This document shows positions 1-12,362 of a stretch of 64,000 bases of DNA, in pieces. Source of the DNA: Gossypium raimondii (Eukaryota > Streptophyta > Magnoliopsida > Malvales > Malvaceae); contig NC_068576.1 of the NCBI RefSeq assembly GCF_025698545.1, positions 48,167,890 through 48,231,889 of the forward strand. The letters run 5' to 3'. How positions within the stretch are numbered: position 1 is the stretch's first letter; the number at the start of each line of letters is the position of its first letter. A program made the position numbers and the translations under genes. The notes beneath the pieces were generated by a model. It had not been told where the DNA came from, searched no databases, and saw nothing but the letters and a program-made list of their open reading frames with translations.

Positions 1-212
1 TGGAGATTCAGCCGGATATGACTTACAACGAAGAACCGGTCAAGATATTGGCACGGGAAACAAAGGAGCTTAGAAATAAAAAGATAAATTTGGTGAAAGT
101 ATTATGGCAAAAGCACGGGATAGAGGAAGCGACATGGGAACCGGAGGAGGCAATGAGGAAACAATACCCGAATCTCTTTACTGGTAAGATTTTCGAGGAC
201 GAAAATCCTTAA
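1..212 (+). pseudogene. 3' end of Ty3/gypsy (chromovirus) Gag-Pol, partial at window edge
   Basis: This is the last ~70 codons of a retrotransposon polyprotein; the frame is open from base 3, so the rest lies outside the window. The C-terminal residues include EEATWEPEEAM and YPNLF, the pattern seen at the chromodomain-like tail of plant chromovirus integrases (Tekay/Del-like), which help direct integration into chromatin. The stop codon (210-212) lies next to a polypurine tract and the 3' LTR, which confirms the element's orientation. The visible tail has no frameshift. Whether the complete element is intact cannot be judged here. Confidence 0.8.
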
Positions 213-223
213 AGGGGGGAGAG
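211..223 (+). other. Polypurine tract of the gypsy element
   Basis: A purine run (aaagggggagag-type) directly precedes the LTR start tgtaatgaccc. It primes plus-strand DNA synthesis and fixes the 5' edge of the 3' LTR at 225. Confidence 0.8.
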
Positions 224-224
224 T

Positions 225-3065
225 TGTAATGACCCAAATTCAAAATTATCGGAATAGTGGTTTCGTAACCACAAATCCAATTTAAAGAGAAATTTATTTT
301 AATATTTTTGCATGAATATTGATATGATAGGAAAAATCGTATGAAAATATCGATAGAAAAATTTTCTTGATTAAGCGGTTAGTTAGAAAAAGAAATTATT
401 GAAGAAATTAGGTAAAATAAGATATCGAGACTTGATCTCAGAAACCGAGTCAAAAATATTTTTATAAATATTTATGAAGTGTTAGTAATATGGTATTAAA
501 ATTTCGTTAGAAAATTTTAATGTTTGGGTAGTCAATTAAGTAAAAGGACTAAATTGAAAAAGGTGTAAAAGTTACTAGAGGATTAAATAGCTCAATTGTG
601 AAATGAGGAGGGGAATAAATTGCAAATAACCCCAAAAGGAGATATTTTGGGCGGCATACTCTGAGAAAAATCAGGAGAATTGAAGAAATAAGGGTAAAAT
701 TGGAATATTACAAAATTTGCTTTAAAAGTTAGTACTAAAGTGGAATTATCTAGATTTTCTTTATTTTCTGCACTCTCATCAGCCAAAAAACGTCCTAAGG
801 GTTTCTTCAAGCTGGTTTTTCATAATTTTGCACCAAGTGAGTTAATTCTTGCCTTTTCTTGTAATTTTGTGTTTCTAAGACTTTTACAACTAGGTCCTAT
901 TACTAAATTCATTAGTTTTTGATTTTATGAATGAATTTGAAAGTTTCTATGAATATGTGCTGGAATTTTATGATGAAATAGGATGAAATTGAAGCTTTAA
1001 TTTGTTTGTGAGATGATTTTATTAGGTAATTCCAATAGAAATTGATTTGTAGGACCTAATTGTGAAAAAGTTTGGAATTAAAGTTTAGTGCTGAAATTCT
1101 GATTTCCAAAGGTTATAAGGTAGTTTAAAGTGATATAATAAAGTGTTGATTGAGAAAAATCAGCTCAATTGAGAGGTTAATTGAGCAGGGACGAAATTAT
1201 CATTGTTGAAAGTTTAAGGGAAAAATGGTAATTAACACCATACACTAAAACAGTTTTGGACAGCAGCAGTACTCTAACTTTGAAAATTCACCAAAAATTG
1301 TAGAGATCGAATTAGAGGATGAATAAAATATGAAATTAAATTTTATTGAGTCTAGTTTCTTATAAAAGAAACTGTGTAAGCAATGGAATTGTAAATCATG
1401 AGATATAATAGATTTTGTGAGACAAGGTCAGAATGAATTCGGGTTCCCCTGTTCTGACTTTGGAAAATCATTAAAAATTGTACAAAAATTATTATGAGTT
1501 GTAATTTATATGCTTAGAATCCTTAATGAGTCTATTTTCTGAATAAATAAAGGGAAGCATCATCCTAATTCTGTACAGTGAGATAATTAATTTTTAGTGA
1601 AGAGGGGTCAGAACTATCATACAGTGAAATAGGGGAAACTTTAAGGAATAAACTGTACTTATTGGATAAACAAAAAATTATGAAATTTTTATGGTAAGAA
1701 GATATGTGAGTCTAGTTTTAGGGAAAATTAACTGATCTTAATTTGGAGTTCTGTAGCTCAAGATATAAATAATTTAGTGACTGTGACTCAGTGAGGCAGC
1801 TTTGAATGCACTATAAATAATAATGGAATTGTAGAGAAAGTTACATATGAACATGAAATGTATTAGATTAATGATTAAATTTATTTATTTAGATCCGGAA
1901 AATTCAAATACGAAGCAAGATCGAGGAAAAGAAAAAGTTCGGGATTAGTAGATTTTTGGGTACGAACAAGTATCGAGGTAAGTTCATGTAACTTGAATTA
2001 TATTCATAAATGCTTGAAATGTTTGTTATTGATGTGAATATGATTTGGATGTTTATTGTATGATAACTGATGAAGTATTGATATTCTGGATGAAAAGAGG
2101 AAATAAATCCCAGTTGAATGAAAGGAAAATTCGATGGATATCTGAAAAGGAATTGACGGTAAAAAGGATCTAGCCCGAACGGGTGATCCTATCCTGATAT
2201 AGCCCTCCCGAAGAATATGTGGAAAATGGATTTAGCCCGGACGGGTAATCCGAATTAGGTCTCAATTTAGCTTTGGTGGTAATTCGGATCCAAGCTCATT
2301 AGAGTAATTGTCGTTGCTGAGGATTTAGCTTGGACTGGTAATCCCGACAATACTCGTGAGTTTATATTACAGGAATTTAGCTCGGGTGGTAATCCCATTG
2401 TAAGGATGAGGTTCAGGAGTGTGCTCTCTGAAATGGAAATGTCGCACATGAATATGAATTGACGGACTGGATTTGTACACTTAGGTGTACCCCTGAATAT
2501 CCATCGAAATTCCAAGTAGTTCAACGGGATAAATTTGGAAAAATAACAAGGAAATGGAAATCATGGAATTGATGAGCTCATCAATCATTTATCTTTGTAA
2601 TGAATTTGTATGAGGTTGAGTTTGTATGTGATAGGTATATGTTTATGTGAATTGGATGTGTGCTTGTGTTATTAAATGATGGATGTATAAGTATGGTAAG
2701 TATAATTCCTGTTGCATGAACTTACTAAGCACAAAGTGCTTACCCTGTTTCTTTTTCCCCTGTTTGTAGAGTTAATAGCTCGGAAGTCGGATTTGGTCGG
2801 AGACACATCACACTATCAATCTCGAGATCTCGGTACATAAAGGAACTTTATTTTGGAAATCAATGGCTTGTATAAGCTAGTAAATTAGATGTTAATGTGA
2901 AATGAATGTATGGTTAGCCATTGGTATGGCTAACAAATTTTGGTTTTGGTATGTGATGAAATTATCTTATGAATATGATAAATCTATCTTGAAAAAAAAA
3001 TTCGGTAAAATCTGGTAATGCCTCATACTCTATTTCGGCGACGAATACGGGTAGGGGGTATTACA
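225..3065 (+). mobile_element. 3' LTR of Ty3/gypsy chromovirus (about 2.84 kb)
   Basis: The LTR runs from tgtaatgaccc to gggggtattaca, imperfect inverted termini in the TG...CA form. It follows the polypurine tract directly. It carries two copies of a motif common to the other long LTRs here: ggtaagttcatg near 1979, and an acttactaagcac...gtgcttaccc palindrome near 2720. Positions 2160-2400 hold a degenerate tandem repeat (see separate entry). The 5 bases after the LTR are ggttc; the matching left target duplication is out of view. Confidence 0.8.
2165..2395 (+). repeat. Degenerate tandem repeat inside the gypsy LTR
   Basis: Four units of the form gattTAGCCCGGACGGGTAATCC recur at about 2170, 2230, 2325 and 2375, spaced roughly 50-95 bp apart. 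The units have diverged. They lie wholly within the LTR. Confidence 0.6.
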
Positions 3066-3211
3066 GGTTCAGTGGCTAAAACGTAACAAATTGATAATGT
3101 TGATGACCATATAATAATTTTTGAAAAAGTTTGAAGATCAAAATGTAATTTAAAACATACATAAATGACTAAACTTATACTTTTTCCTATATTTTCAATA
3201 GGGGAGGGATC
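3066..3211. other. Unique-looking AT-rich spacer
   Basis: Lies between the end of the chromovirus LTR and a foldback element. No coding or RNA gene was recognised. Confidence 0.4.
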
Positions 3212-3540
3212 CACCTGCATCGGTGTAAAACTTAAATGATTTTACACCCTTCCGTAACTTCTTATATAGTTAATGTTTTAACAATCCAACTGTCATATTT
3301 CATATTTTATTCATGTAGATCATGCATGTAAATTTTGGCATAAATTAATTTTTTTTAACTATTCATTTAAATAAAAAACTTTCGATCATTAAATATATAT
3401 TAATATAAACAATATTTTAGATCAATATGTTAGAGATATAATATTGATTCAAAAACTTACATGCATGACAAGTACATATATATTAGCAAATTCAATGATT
3501 AGATTGTCAAAATCACTTAAGTTTTACACTGGTATGAATT
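3212..3540. mobile_element. Foldback/MITE-like element
   Basis: Imperfect terminal inverted repeats: the left arm begins catcggtgtaaaacttaa, and the right arm, read in reverse complement, is cataccagtgtaaaactta. The arms pair over roughly 130 bp with gaps, including an internal tgcatgtaa match. There is no coding capacity. A clean target duplication was not found, so superfamily and exact ends are open. Confidence 0.55.
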
Positions 3541-3894
3541 GTAATACCTTTTGCCTGACCTGACCGCCAGGTCTGAGCTACGAAATGCTATATTCATTTC
3601 CGGAGCAATTGCAGTCAATTACACAATATTTAATCATTCAAACATGTAATTAAGTATCAATCACATTCAATTTATGTTATACAATCATTTTCGGATGTTA
3701 TACGAGCTTACGAAAGCTCTTCTGTTAACCCGAGCATGAAATAGGAACAAATTGTAAAGTTTGAAAATCTTGGGCCGACGTCATGACCTCACAATTTTCA
3801 CGCTGTGACGTCGCCAACCTAGTAAGTCACGTCGCAACTTCATGCATATCGACGTCAGTTATTGTCAACTGACATTGCGGCGTGGGATGTTGGT

Positions 3895-6691
3895 TGTAAT
3901 ATCCCGAAAATTACTATTGAATGAAATGGAAATGAAGCTTTGAATTACATGAGTAAATATCAGGTCTCGTAGGCCCTATTTGTTATGAATATAATATTTT
4001 GAGGATATGTTGTGAAGAATTATAAAAACACATTAATAATTTGAAAGTTTTAATTCGGATGAAATTTTGTAACTCGGTTCAATACGTATACAAATGTATG
4101 TCTTCTTGTAATGCCTCGTACCCTATTCCGGTGTCAAATACGGGTAAAGGGTGTTACAATGTGACATTGCCAGATTCGGTTATAACGTTTAGACCGGGTT
4201 TAGGGTGTTACAATTATTGGTATCAGAGCTACGATTTAATCGGTTCTCGGACTAACGTAGCGTATGTGAGTCTAGCTATATATGTTAGTCTAATTTAACA
4301 ATTAAACATAAGATTCTATCATATAAACATACGCTACGTTAGTCCGAGAACCGACTAAACCGTAGCTCTGATACTAATAATTATAACACCCCAAACCCGA
4401 TCTAAACGTTATGACCGAATCTGGCGATGTCACATTGTAACACCCCTTACCCGTATTTGACGCCGGAATAGGGTACGAGACATTACTAGAAGACATACAT
4501 TTGCATACGAATTAAACCAAGTTACAAAATTTCATCCGAATTAAAACTTTCAAATTATTAACGTGCTTTTATAATTCTTTACAACATATCCTCAAAATAT
4601 TATTATATTCATAACAAATAGGGCCTATGAGACCCGATATTTACTCATGTAATTCAAAACTTCATTTCCATTTCATTCAATTCACAATTTCTCATGTTCA
4701 CAATTCAAATCAATTTCTCAATCCAATATATATATTTCAATCATCTAAGAATATAATTCAAGTTACACGAACTTACCAGGCTAAATTGCAGAAATACCAA
4801 AATTTAGGGACATTTTGGTAATTTTCTATTTTCCTCGAATTTCCACCAAATCTTGATATAAATTAATATTTCATTTAATTTATTAATTTAAATAATAAAA
4901 CAATTCATTTCATGCAATTTGGTCACTTTTTGACATTTTTATAAAATTACCCTTAAAATTTTACTTTTATTCAATTTAGTCCCGAGCCTAAAACATGTAA
5001 ATTAGCTATTTTAAAATAAACTCATATTATCTGAATATTCACATATATTTTCCTCCTCCTCCACTCCATTCCACATCCTTGATATATACATAATACCACT
5101 ATTAACTTGTTTACTATTAACAAGCTGTTCACTTGAGTCATAGTCACTAAATTAATTATATCTTAAGCTACAGAACTCCGAATTGAGATCCAAAAATTTT
5201 ATCTGAAACTAGACTCACATATATTCTTACCATAAAATTTTCAGAATTTTTACTTCAGCCAATAAGTACAGTTTATTCTTTAAAGTTTCACATGTTTCAC
5301 TGTTTGACAGTTCCGATCCCTCTTCACTAAAACTTAATTATCTCTTTGTAGAGAATTCAGATGATGTTCCTATTTCTATTGAAAATAGACTCATTAAGGA
5401 TTTTAAAATATAAATTATAACCCATAATTTACAATTTTAATGATTTTTCCAAGTCGAATAGGGAACCCAAATTCATTCGACCTTGTCTCACAAAATTTAT
5501 TATATCTCATTATTTACAATTTCATTACTTACACCGTTTCTTCTATGAGAAACTACACTAAATAATATTTATTTCCATATTTTATTCATACTCTAATTAT
5601 ATTTCCACAATTTATGGTGATTTTTAAAGTTAACTTACGCTCTTGTCCAAAACTGTTTTAGTGTAAAATGTTGATTACTAGGTGTATAACTCCCTTATTC
5701 CCTTTCTCTATAATATTTCCCATCACTTTCACTTATTTCTCTTCAGTAATATATCAAGAACATAAGACCTTATATAAGAAAACTCTACTATAACATTATT
5801 TCCATGCTTTTCAATAATATCAAACTTAAAAATATATTGAAATCTTGATGTTCTTACCTTGTGCTATTGATTTCAATCTTTAACTTGATTTTCTCTCCTA
5901 CAGCTTCTATTTCTTGAATCTAACTTGATATTCTAGCTCCCCATTGTCTCCTTGTTATTCTTCTCTCTTGGAAGCTATGGAAATTCTTTTGATTTCTAGG
6001 TGAAAATAGTAATTTTTTGGTGGAATGACCAAATTGTAAAAAAGCAAAACATTCTTTCTTCTCCTCTCTTCTCACGTTAGTTGCATGGAAATATGGTGGA
6101 ATGGATAATTCTTCATTTTCCTTTTCTTATATATACTAAATAAAATACTAATAAAATAATAAAATATCATTTAAAATCAAATTAAAATATTAATAAACTA
6201 ATATTTATTTATTTAATTAATATAAAATATCTCCAACATCATCATTATCTTCTAGATTTCTCTCTCTTCTAATTGACCATTTTGCCCTTTATAATCCTTA
6301 AAAATTCCATCCTTGAGTCATCACTTAATTTGGTAAAATTGTGATTTAGTCCCTCAAAATTCTTCACATTTTCAATTTGGTCCTAATTCATCCACTTTTC
6401 TTAGTTTCTAGATTATTCCACCCTTAAAATATTTACACTATTGGTCCTTCAATTTTTTTGTATTTACACTTTAATCCCTCAAATTTTGAGTATTTACTCT
6501 TGGGCAACAAAACTTTTCTCACTTTTGCGATTTAATCCTTTCTTGAATTAATATGTCATAATATAATTCCCAATGTTGCCCTAACTCAAAATTTCCCTTT
6601 TTGTCACTTTATTTCCTTATTTTACTATCAATGACCTACTTTCTTACTGTAGTAATTTTCGGGGTATTATAGTAGTAATTTTTAGGATATT
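3895..6691. mobile_element. Inverted pair of gypsy LTR ends (family A) forming a palindrome
   Basis: 3895-4212 is a plus-strand LTR reduced to its first ~20 bases (tgtaatatcccgaaaattact) fused to its last ~300, ending gggtgttaca. A primer-binding site tggtatcagagc follows at 4218-4229. After a short internal stretch, the same structure recurs inverted: a diverged primer site at ~4364-4376, then a much fuller LTR on the minus strand (4384-6671). The minus-strand LTR terminus is partly duplicated at 6672-6691. Arms 3918-4267 and 4327-4680 are reverse complements with about 59 bp between them. No element coding sequence remains. Confidence 0.75.
4218..4229 (+). other. Primer-binding site for initiator tRNA-Met
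   Basis: tggtatcagagc, complementary to the 3' end of plant initiator tRNA-Met, lies 5 bases after the LTR end. This confirms a Ty3/gypsy 5' LTR. A second, mutated copy (agtatcagagc) lies inverted at about 4364-4376. Confidence 0.8.
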
Positions 6692-7578
6692 AAATTAGTC
6701 GTCGAGACATGGCCCCTATTTTTGTCGAAGTGTACATTTTGGCACCTATTCTATAGCTTCCAACCAAAACCTTTCAACATTAACAACCAACTAGCACTTC
6801 TACCTAACCAAAACATGCCAAACAAGTTTATTACAATTCCAATAACATGACATTCAATACACATTCATCATTTAGACCTAATCAATTTTCCAATTCAATC
6901 ATTCATGCATTAATTATTTCATTTACCATCTCAAACATGTTCAATATGCAATTAAGAGCCAAGCAATTTAGTAAACTTGACTTGAAATGATCAAGCACGT
7001 ACCAAACTATATGACATGCTTAACTATATAAATATTATATATACCATTTCTAAATTCATTCATCCACCTAGATATTCCAACTAATGTACTCATAACCTTT
7101 GGCATTCAAAACCATACAAAAAACTTATGTTCATCAATCACAAAGGCATCAACCTTGACCATTTACTCAACAAGATAGTACTATATACATGTCACAATGT
7201 CTAAACACAAAATAGACACCAATCTGCTGTCTTTTGATAGTGTATGCTTCTTTACTAATCTGACTTAACAAGTTTTGTAAGGTGACAATCTACAAGGGAA
7301 GGAAACAACGAGAGTAAGTATTTAGAATACTTAGTAAGCCCAAATAGGAAATCCTATGCTTACCTTATTTTTACAGTAAGCATTAAAGCTACCTTAGTTT
7401 GGCCTAACTTTGGCTAGAACATGACACTAAAAACACCAACAAAGTGAGCAAATATTTATAACATGAATATTATATGCTATATGTAACTTAACATACCAAT
7501 TCATGTTACTTTCATATAACCTATCAAGATGACAATTTCATTCAACAAAATCATAAGAATATACCAAGTTTACATGCG

Positions 7579-7708
7579 CTACAAGATGCTTTTGATGAGT
7601 TAGCTTTGAAATTTGAGACCATAAATTCCAAATATAAAAAAATAATTTCTAAGCTCAAAGTAGAAAATGATATTCTTTTAAAAACTAAGACAATTTTGAA
7701 AGTGTAAA
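7579..7708 (+). pseudogene. Remnant of a retrotransposon gag coiled-coil region
   Basis: A short plus-strand frame opens in-phase from 7579 and stops near 7708. Its product starts LQDAFDELALKFE and is rich in Lys, Glu and Leu, like the coiled-coil part of plant copia-type Gag proteins. Similar residues continue in broken frames to about 7850. It carries several stops and cannot make a product. Assignment is by style of sequence only, so confidence is low. Confidence 0.35.
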
Positions 7709-9337
7709 TGAAAATTTGAAAAATGATATAAAGGCTTTCAAATTTAAATGTGCTACATTTGAAAAAGAAAATTTTGATTTGAAGAAGAAAATTTTGGTTT
7801 GAAGTTAAAACTTGAGAACTTGAAAGAAAAATAAATAATTTTAAAAACCATAAAAATGACAATGTGTGAACATTATCATTTTCATTGTTTTAAAATTGTT
7901 TTATAACTTTGATATATTTTGGGTGTTTTGCTAAAATATATATTTAAAATTTTAGAGGTTTTTTAAATTTTCTGAATTGTACCTATTTTTTTATTTTTTC
8001 ATAAAATTTTGAATTTTGTATATTATTTTAAATTTTAAATTATAAATTTTAAAATTTACATTTATATGTTTTAAAATTTTATTTAAAAATGAAAATTTGA
8101 ATTATTTAAAAGTTATATATAATATGTTTTTTAATTTTTAAATAAATGTAATACACATAATATTAAAAATAAAAGGTGATGTGCAATGTATCATACATTT
8201 TGCTACATTGTGCAACAAAATAATGGTTTCATTATGAGAGGAAAAATTTAGATAACGAAATGTAAAAGGAGTATGGGTTAAGGGCTAAAGTAAGTATTAA
8301 GCCATTTTGTTACTCGCAAAAGGAAATTATAGAATCACAAGCCCAAACCAGCACCTCATCATGGGTTCCGCTGAATTTTAGTTCCAAAGGTCCAATTTGC
8401 ATTGAAAATCTACCTAGAAAATACGTAATTTAGTTTTGGGTAAACTGCCTGGCTGGTCAGGAGGTGAGACTAGGGAGTGTTGCCGTCAGGGTTGCAGTGG
8501 GGCTTGTTCTGAGTGTGATTAGCCCAAGGGCGAACCACGATGTCGAAGCTGAAAGGGTAAAGAGATAGAAGAGACTAAGGACAATGACCATCAGCCTATT
8601 CCACCAAAGTAGAGAGACAAACCAGATTTAGCTGGAATAATGAGTGAAAAGTTTGTTGTGCTGTTATTATCTAAATAACAACTAATGATGTGGAAATTAA
8701 AAAAAGTCAGGTTTGGCATTTCTATTAAAAAGTCAGCATATAACTTTAAAATCCTTTATTTAATTTGGTATGGTAATAATAAAAAATAGGTTTAAGAGGA
8801 AGAACAGGTGGTGGGGGTCAATCTTTATGGTTCACATAAACCTCTTTTATGTGTTTTCAGTTGAAGACATTCATCAACTATGTAGTCTATGTTATCATAT
8901 TCTGCTTGCTCCACAACTACTGTACTGGCCAATTTCTCAACTCTTTTTGGCTTTTTTCGATTAAATATATAATCAGATTTGATATTTTATGTATTTTAAT
9001 ATTAATATAAATAAATTTTTATGCAATTTGATGGTGTTTTTTTTATAACCATTATCTATATCTATTCTTTAAATGTTATAAAAGCTGTTCGATTGAAAAT
9101 TGAAAATTCAGTCAGTGTTTATCTGTGTAGTGTTGATACCTCTCATACCTGACGGCTCAATAATACTACATTATTAAAATAGTGGCCATAAATGGTTGAG
9201 CTCTAAGTGGTCCAATGCCAACTATTAGCATTTCAGCTTCTAATAATTTCAATTCGAGATAAAAGTAATATTTAATCACTTCACAATTTTGGTCCTAGTT
9301 TCTCTCTCTCTCTTTTTTTACATTAGTTTCAAAATTT

Positions 9338-9510
9338 AGTAACTTTTCTCAATTTAGTCTTTGAATTTAGATTTTATTAAGGTATGATGGAGTGACATTT
9401 TAAGATATATATTTTAAAATTTTCAGATGATGATATAGTACAATTTCATAGTGTCACATCATCACACTTTAATGAATCCAAATTTAAGGACCAAATTGAA
9501 AAAAATACTA
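9338..9510. repeat. Inverted repeat, MITE-like
   Basis: The stretch around 9341-9393 (caatttagtctttgaatttag...gatggagtgac) pairs with 9456-9503 (gtcacatcatcacacttt...aaggaccaaattg) when reverse-complemented. The loop is about 60 bp. Such foldbacks with 'aatttagtcc' edges are frequent in plant intergenic DNA. Confidence 0.5.
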
Positions 9511-9594
9511 AGTTCAAGAATTGAATTATATTGGCCCTTCCGCCACCATTTTGCTTACTTTAGCAAATTCATAGTATCAATTGGTTAAAATATG

Positions 9595-9907
9595 TCATAA
9601 TTTTTGTATTCTCTATAAATTTGAAATTTAGTTTATGTACTCTTAGTTTTAGAAATTTAATTCCTTTTAAATTTCAAAATTCATTCAACTGATAAAATTA
9701 TTTTATTAAATCTATGGTTATTACAAAGTTATTTTTCAGTTACATGATTACTAAGTGAGTGGTTTTTATTATTTCAAAATATCACCCAACAAATTTAACA
9801 AAAAAAAAAGAACAACATTAATAATTGAATTTGAATTTTAAAACTTAAAAAACAGAAGGATCAAATTCCTAAAGGGACTAAAATTTAAATTTACGAAGCC
9901 TATAACA
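9595..9907. repeat. Inverted repeat, MITE-like (related copy near 43030-43310)
   Basis: The left part (ctataaatttgaaatttagtttatgta...) pairs imperfectly with the right part (agggactaaaatttaaatttacg). No open frame. The segment at 43030-43310 has the same design and similar edges, suggesting one family. Confidence 0.45.
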
Positions 9908-11270
9908 ACAATAAAAATTTGAGATAAATATGCATCCATTTCGTTTGCAACCCCACTGAGCATGTAGTTCATCTTAGTTTGGCTGTTGGGTGATATGACC
10001 TAAGGATATCCCAAAAAACTAAGAATGAATGAATATTGTGTTGTTTTTGACTGAAAATGAGAGAACAAAGCAATGGGATCCACTTGTCCCCGTGGACCAA
10101 GCCGGATCGTTGTCTACTGTTAATATATTTTTATGTCTAACTTCAAAAATCAAGTCTGATTCAACCCATCGCCCAATCTTATTGTTTCAATAACAATAAA
10201 ATATTAAAAAGTATGTTTTTCTAGTTAAATTTAAATAAAATGTTTTCATTTGAATTTGAATTGGATCAAGATGGGCATGGAATTTATGAGTCTACCTAAC
10301 TTGTTGCAGCATGCATGTTGATGGGTTTGAAAGATGTGATTGTGGGCAAACATTCTTGGCAGTTTTCATCATTAAAATTTGTAACACCATTGAAACATTC
10401 AGCTTCCATTCTGATCAAGGGGATCGTGATATATGCCACAATTTTTGGAGCTTGGCAAATTTTCATCCTATTGTTTGCAAATTCAGTTTGCACCATACTT
10501 GAACCATAACTAAATCTGGATTAGCCACCTTTCAGGTTGGTTGGCTAGTAAAGAGTTTTCGAGCAAACCAACCATGCTTACTAGACTGAGTACAAAGTTC
10601 AATGTTTGGACACAGGTGAAGAAACAGTGCTTGAAAACAACAATGCACTGTGTAAACTGAAGAAAGATTAAAACAGCAATGTACTGTTTGAAAACAACAA
10701 GACATTAAGTGACAAAGGCAATACCGAAAGCTTAAGCTGTTCAACTACTACATATAATGGAAGGGTTGCAATTGTAATTCATCAAACATAGCGACAAGAC
10801 GACATGGCAAAACCGGGAGGTGGGACTAGGGATTTTATTTACAACATAAATAAACAAATAAATATAATCCCACTTTTTGCGTGTCTTCATGTTGTTGTGA
10901 ATAAAATGTCAATGCAAATGAGGTCTGTTGTTGTAGGCTCTTCAAGGAAGGGAAAGATCAAAATGATGGCTTCTTAAAAAGCAACTTGAATAAAAAGTAA
11001 ACTGATTGGACCAAAGTGTAGGTCTATTAACCTTCTTTTTCGGGCCCAATTTGCCTTCACATTCTCCTCTTATGTTTCCATGCTGTTGTGCATTTTAGTG
11101 ACACAAAACCTATATGGACTTCAACTTTCTGTATAGACAATCAGTACTTGAAAAGCCAAAACACATGTAAAATATTCTTGACAAACTAACTACATGATTA
11201 AAAGAAAATTTATGTCCATACGTAACGATTTCAGCTATCTTCTTCCTTAATCGTCATTGCTTTACCCATC

Positions 11271-12362
11271 TCAGTATGGAAAAAGCTTTTTAGGTACTAT
11301 GCTGCTTGGACTCTTCGTTTTTCCGTCTCTTGTGTATGCAGTTTCAGCAACCATGACTGCTTTGTGACTCTTGCACCCCAGTATCCCGCCTGATCGGCTT
11401 CTTTGCGCCACTTTGGTGGCGACTGCGTTTGGTTTCTTTACATCATAATCCGAAACGAATGAGCAGTCCGCTGCACCGGCGGTGACGACGCTCCAGTCAA
11501 CGCTGGTCCCGCTCGGTGCATACGGTGGTGTCATGCAGCTAGACATGCCATCCGAAGCATGCCCTGGCCTTGGCCTTGCGAACAACGCGGCTGGACCATC
11601 GCCGCATATGTTATCAATCTCAAAGAGATCTGAACTGCAATCGCTTTCGACATCATCGCCTGCTTGGCTACTTCTCGAAACAGATGAAATGGTCGGGGCA
11701 TTTGGGATGGCATCCCAAGTTAACAAGGACAGTTTCGTTTCGAGGTTCTTGGTTATGTCCCCTTTCTTCATCGCAGTGGATCCGAATACTTCGAGGGAAT
11801 TTCGTGGATCATCCAATTGTGTTTTGAGTTTCAGAACCGGCGATCGGAAACACACTTCTCTGTTAGAACCCACACTCTTCTGATCAAACTTATCTTTGGA
11901 TTCCATCAGTTTCCTTCTTACTTGTTTCGCATGAACCCTTCCATGATCAACAATCTGATTGACGTAAACAGATTTCCCATCGGAACAAGACCCGGTGCAG
12001 CTAAGATTAGAGAAAAAAAAGCTCCTTCCATCAACCCTTTTTGGCTTGTTTACGGATCGATTCCCCGTGAAACTTGGTAGCAAAACGCTTTGGCTACTCC
12101 AACTTGCTTCGGAACTGGCAGTGGGTGTCCCAGGCCAGCGGCGTGGACCCACCGGATGCAGCAGATCATCATCACCATCATCGAGTTTCATATTGAAGTA
12201 ATTTTCAGCTCCAAATACACTGATTTCACCCACTTGGGGATGCTTAATCCTATTCCCAGGTTCTGCAAAGTTATGAACAAAGATCTCTTCTGCGGTGGTA
12301 AGGTAAGAAGAAAAGGAGACGTCACCGAGACTGGTGTTTTTCCTTTTCTCACCGTCCATCAT
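11271..12362 (-). CDS. Phytochrome kinase substrate (PKS) family protein
   Basis: 363 aa, single exon, as is usual for PKS genes. PKS proteins associate with the plasma membrane, bind phytochromes and phototropins, and act in phototropism, leaf positioning and hypocotyl growth direction. The family's N-terminal signature is visible: SFSSYLTTAEEIFVHNF at residues 16-32 followed by GEISVFGAENYF at 45-56. The middle is Ser-rich and low in predicted order; a conserved-looking basic stretch (KSHKAVMVAETAYTR) lies near 330-344. No transmembrane segment is visible. The start is supported by an in-frame TGA 24 bases upstream; a second Met follows immediately. Neighbourhood logic (beside At1g74580/600-like genes, whose Arabidopsis duplicate block holds PKS3, At1g18810) suggests a PKS3-type gene, but PKS4 is not excluded. 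Confidence 0.8.
   Translation of the reverse strand: MMDGEKRKNTSLGDVSFSSYLTTAEEIFVHNFAEPGNRIKHPQVGEISVFGAENYFNMKLDDGDDDLLHPVGPRRWPGTPTASSEASWSSQSVLLPSFTGNRSVNKPKRVDGRSFFFSNLSCTGSCSDGKSVYVNQIVDHGRVHAKQVRRKLMESKDKFDQKSVGSNREVCFRSPVLKLKTQLDDPRNSLEVFGSTAMKKGDITKNLETKLSLLTWDAIPNAPTISSVSRSSQAGDDVESDCSSDLFEIDNICGDGPAALFARPRPGHASDGMSSCMTPPYAPSGTSVDWSVVTAGAADCSFVSDYDVKKPNAVATKVAQRSRSGGILGCKSHKAVMVAETAYTRDGKTKSPSSIVPKKLFPY

Larger units (their letters stand above)
3541..7560 (-). mobile_element. Gypsy LTR (family B), split by a nested LTR, right end truncated
   Basis: Segments 3541-3894 and ~6692-7560 match, in order and orientation, the LTR at 56229-57450. Shared blocks are the cgagcttacgaaagctcttctg area, a cgacatggcccctatttttg block, and the cttactaagccc/cttacctta blocks near 7330. 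The intervening 3895-6691 is a foreign LTR. The right end stops near 7560 where a gag-like remnant begins, so the promoter-side end of this minus-strand LTR is lost. Confidence 0.6.
7870..11270. other. Intergenic region without recognised genes
   Basis: AT-rich sequence with two foldback elements (see entries). 10250-10510 has a more balanced composition and short overlapping open frames on both strands, but no family was recognised and codon patterns do not single out one frame. 10615-10710 contains an imperfect duplication of acagtgcttgaaaacaac/tactgtttgaaaacaac. The part nearest 11270 is expected to hold the 3' end of the PKS-like transcript. Confidence 0.4.

Noticed and set aside
4041..4298. 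85-codon plus-strand frame
   Set aside because: It spans an LTR end and a primer-binding site, so it is not a gene.
10296..10509. Overlapping frames on both strands of 63-66 codons
   Set aside because: Frames on both strands are equally open, no family is recognised and no splice partner was found.
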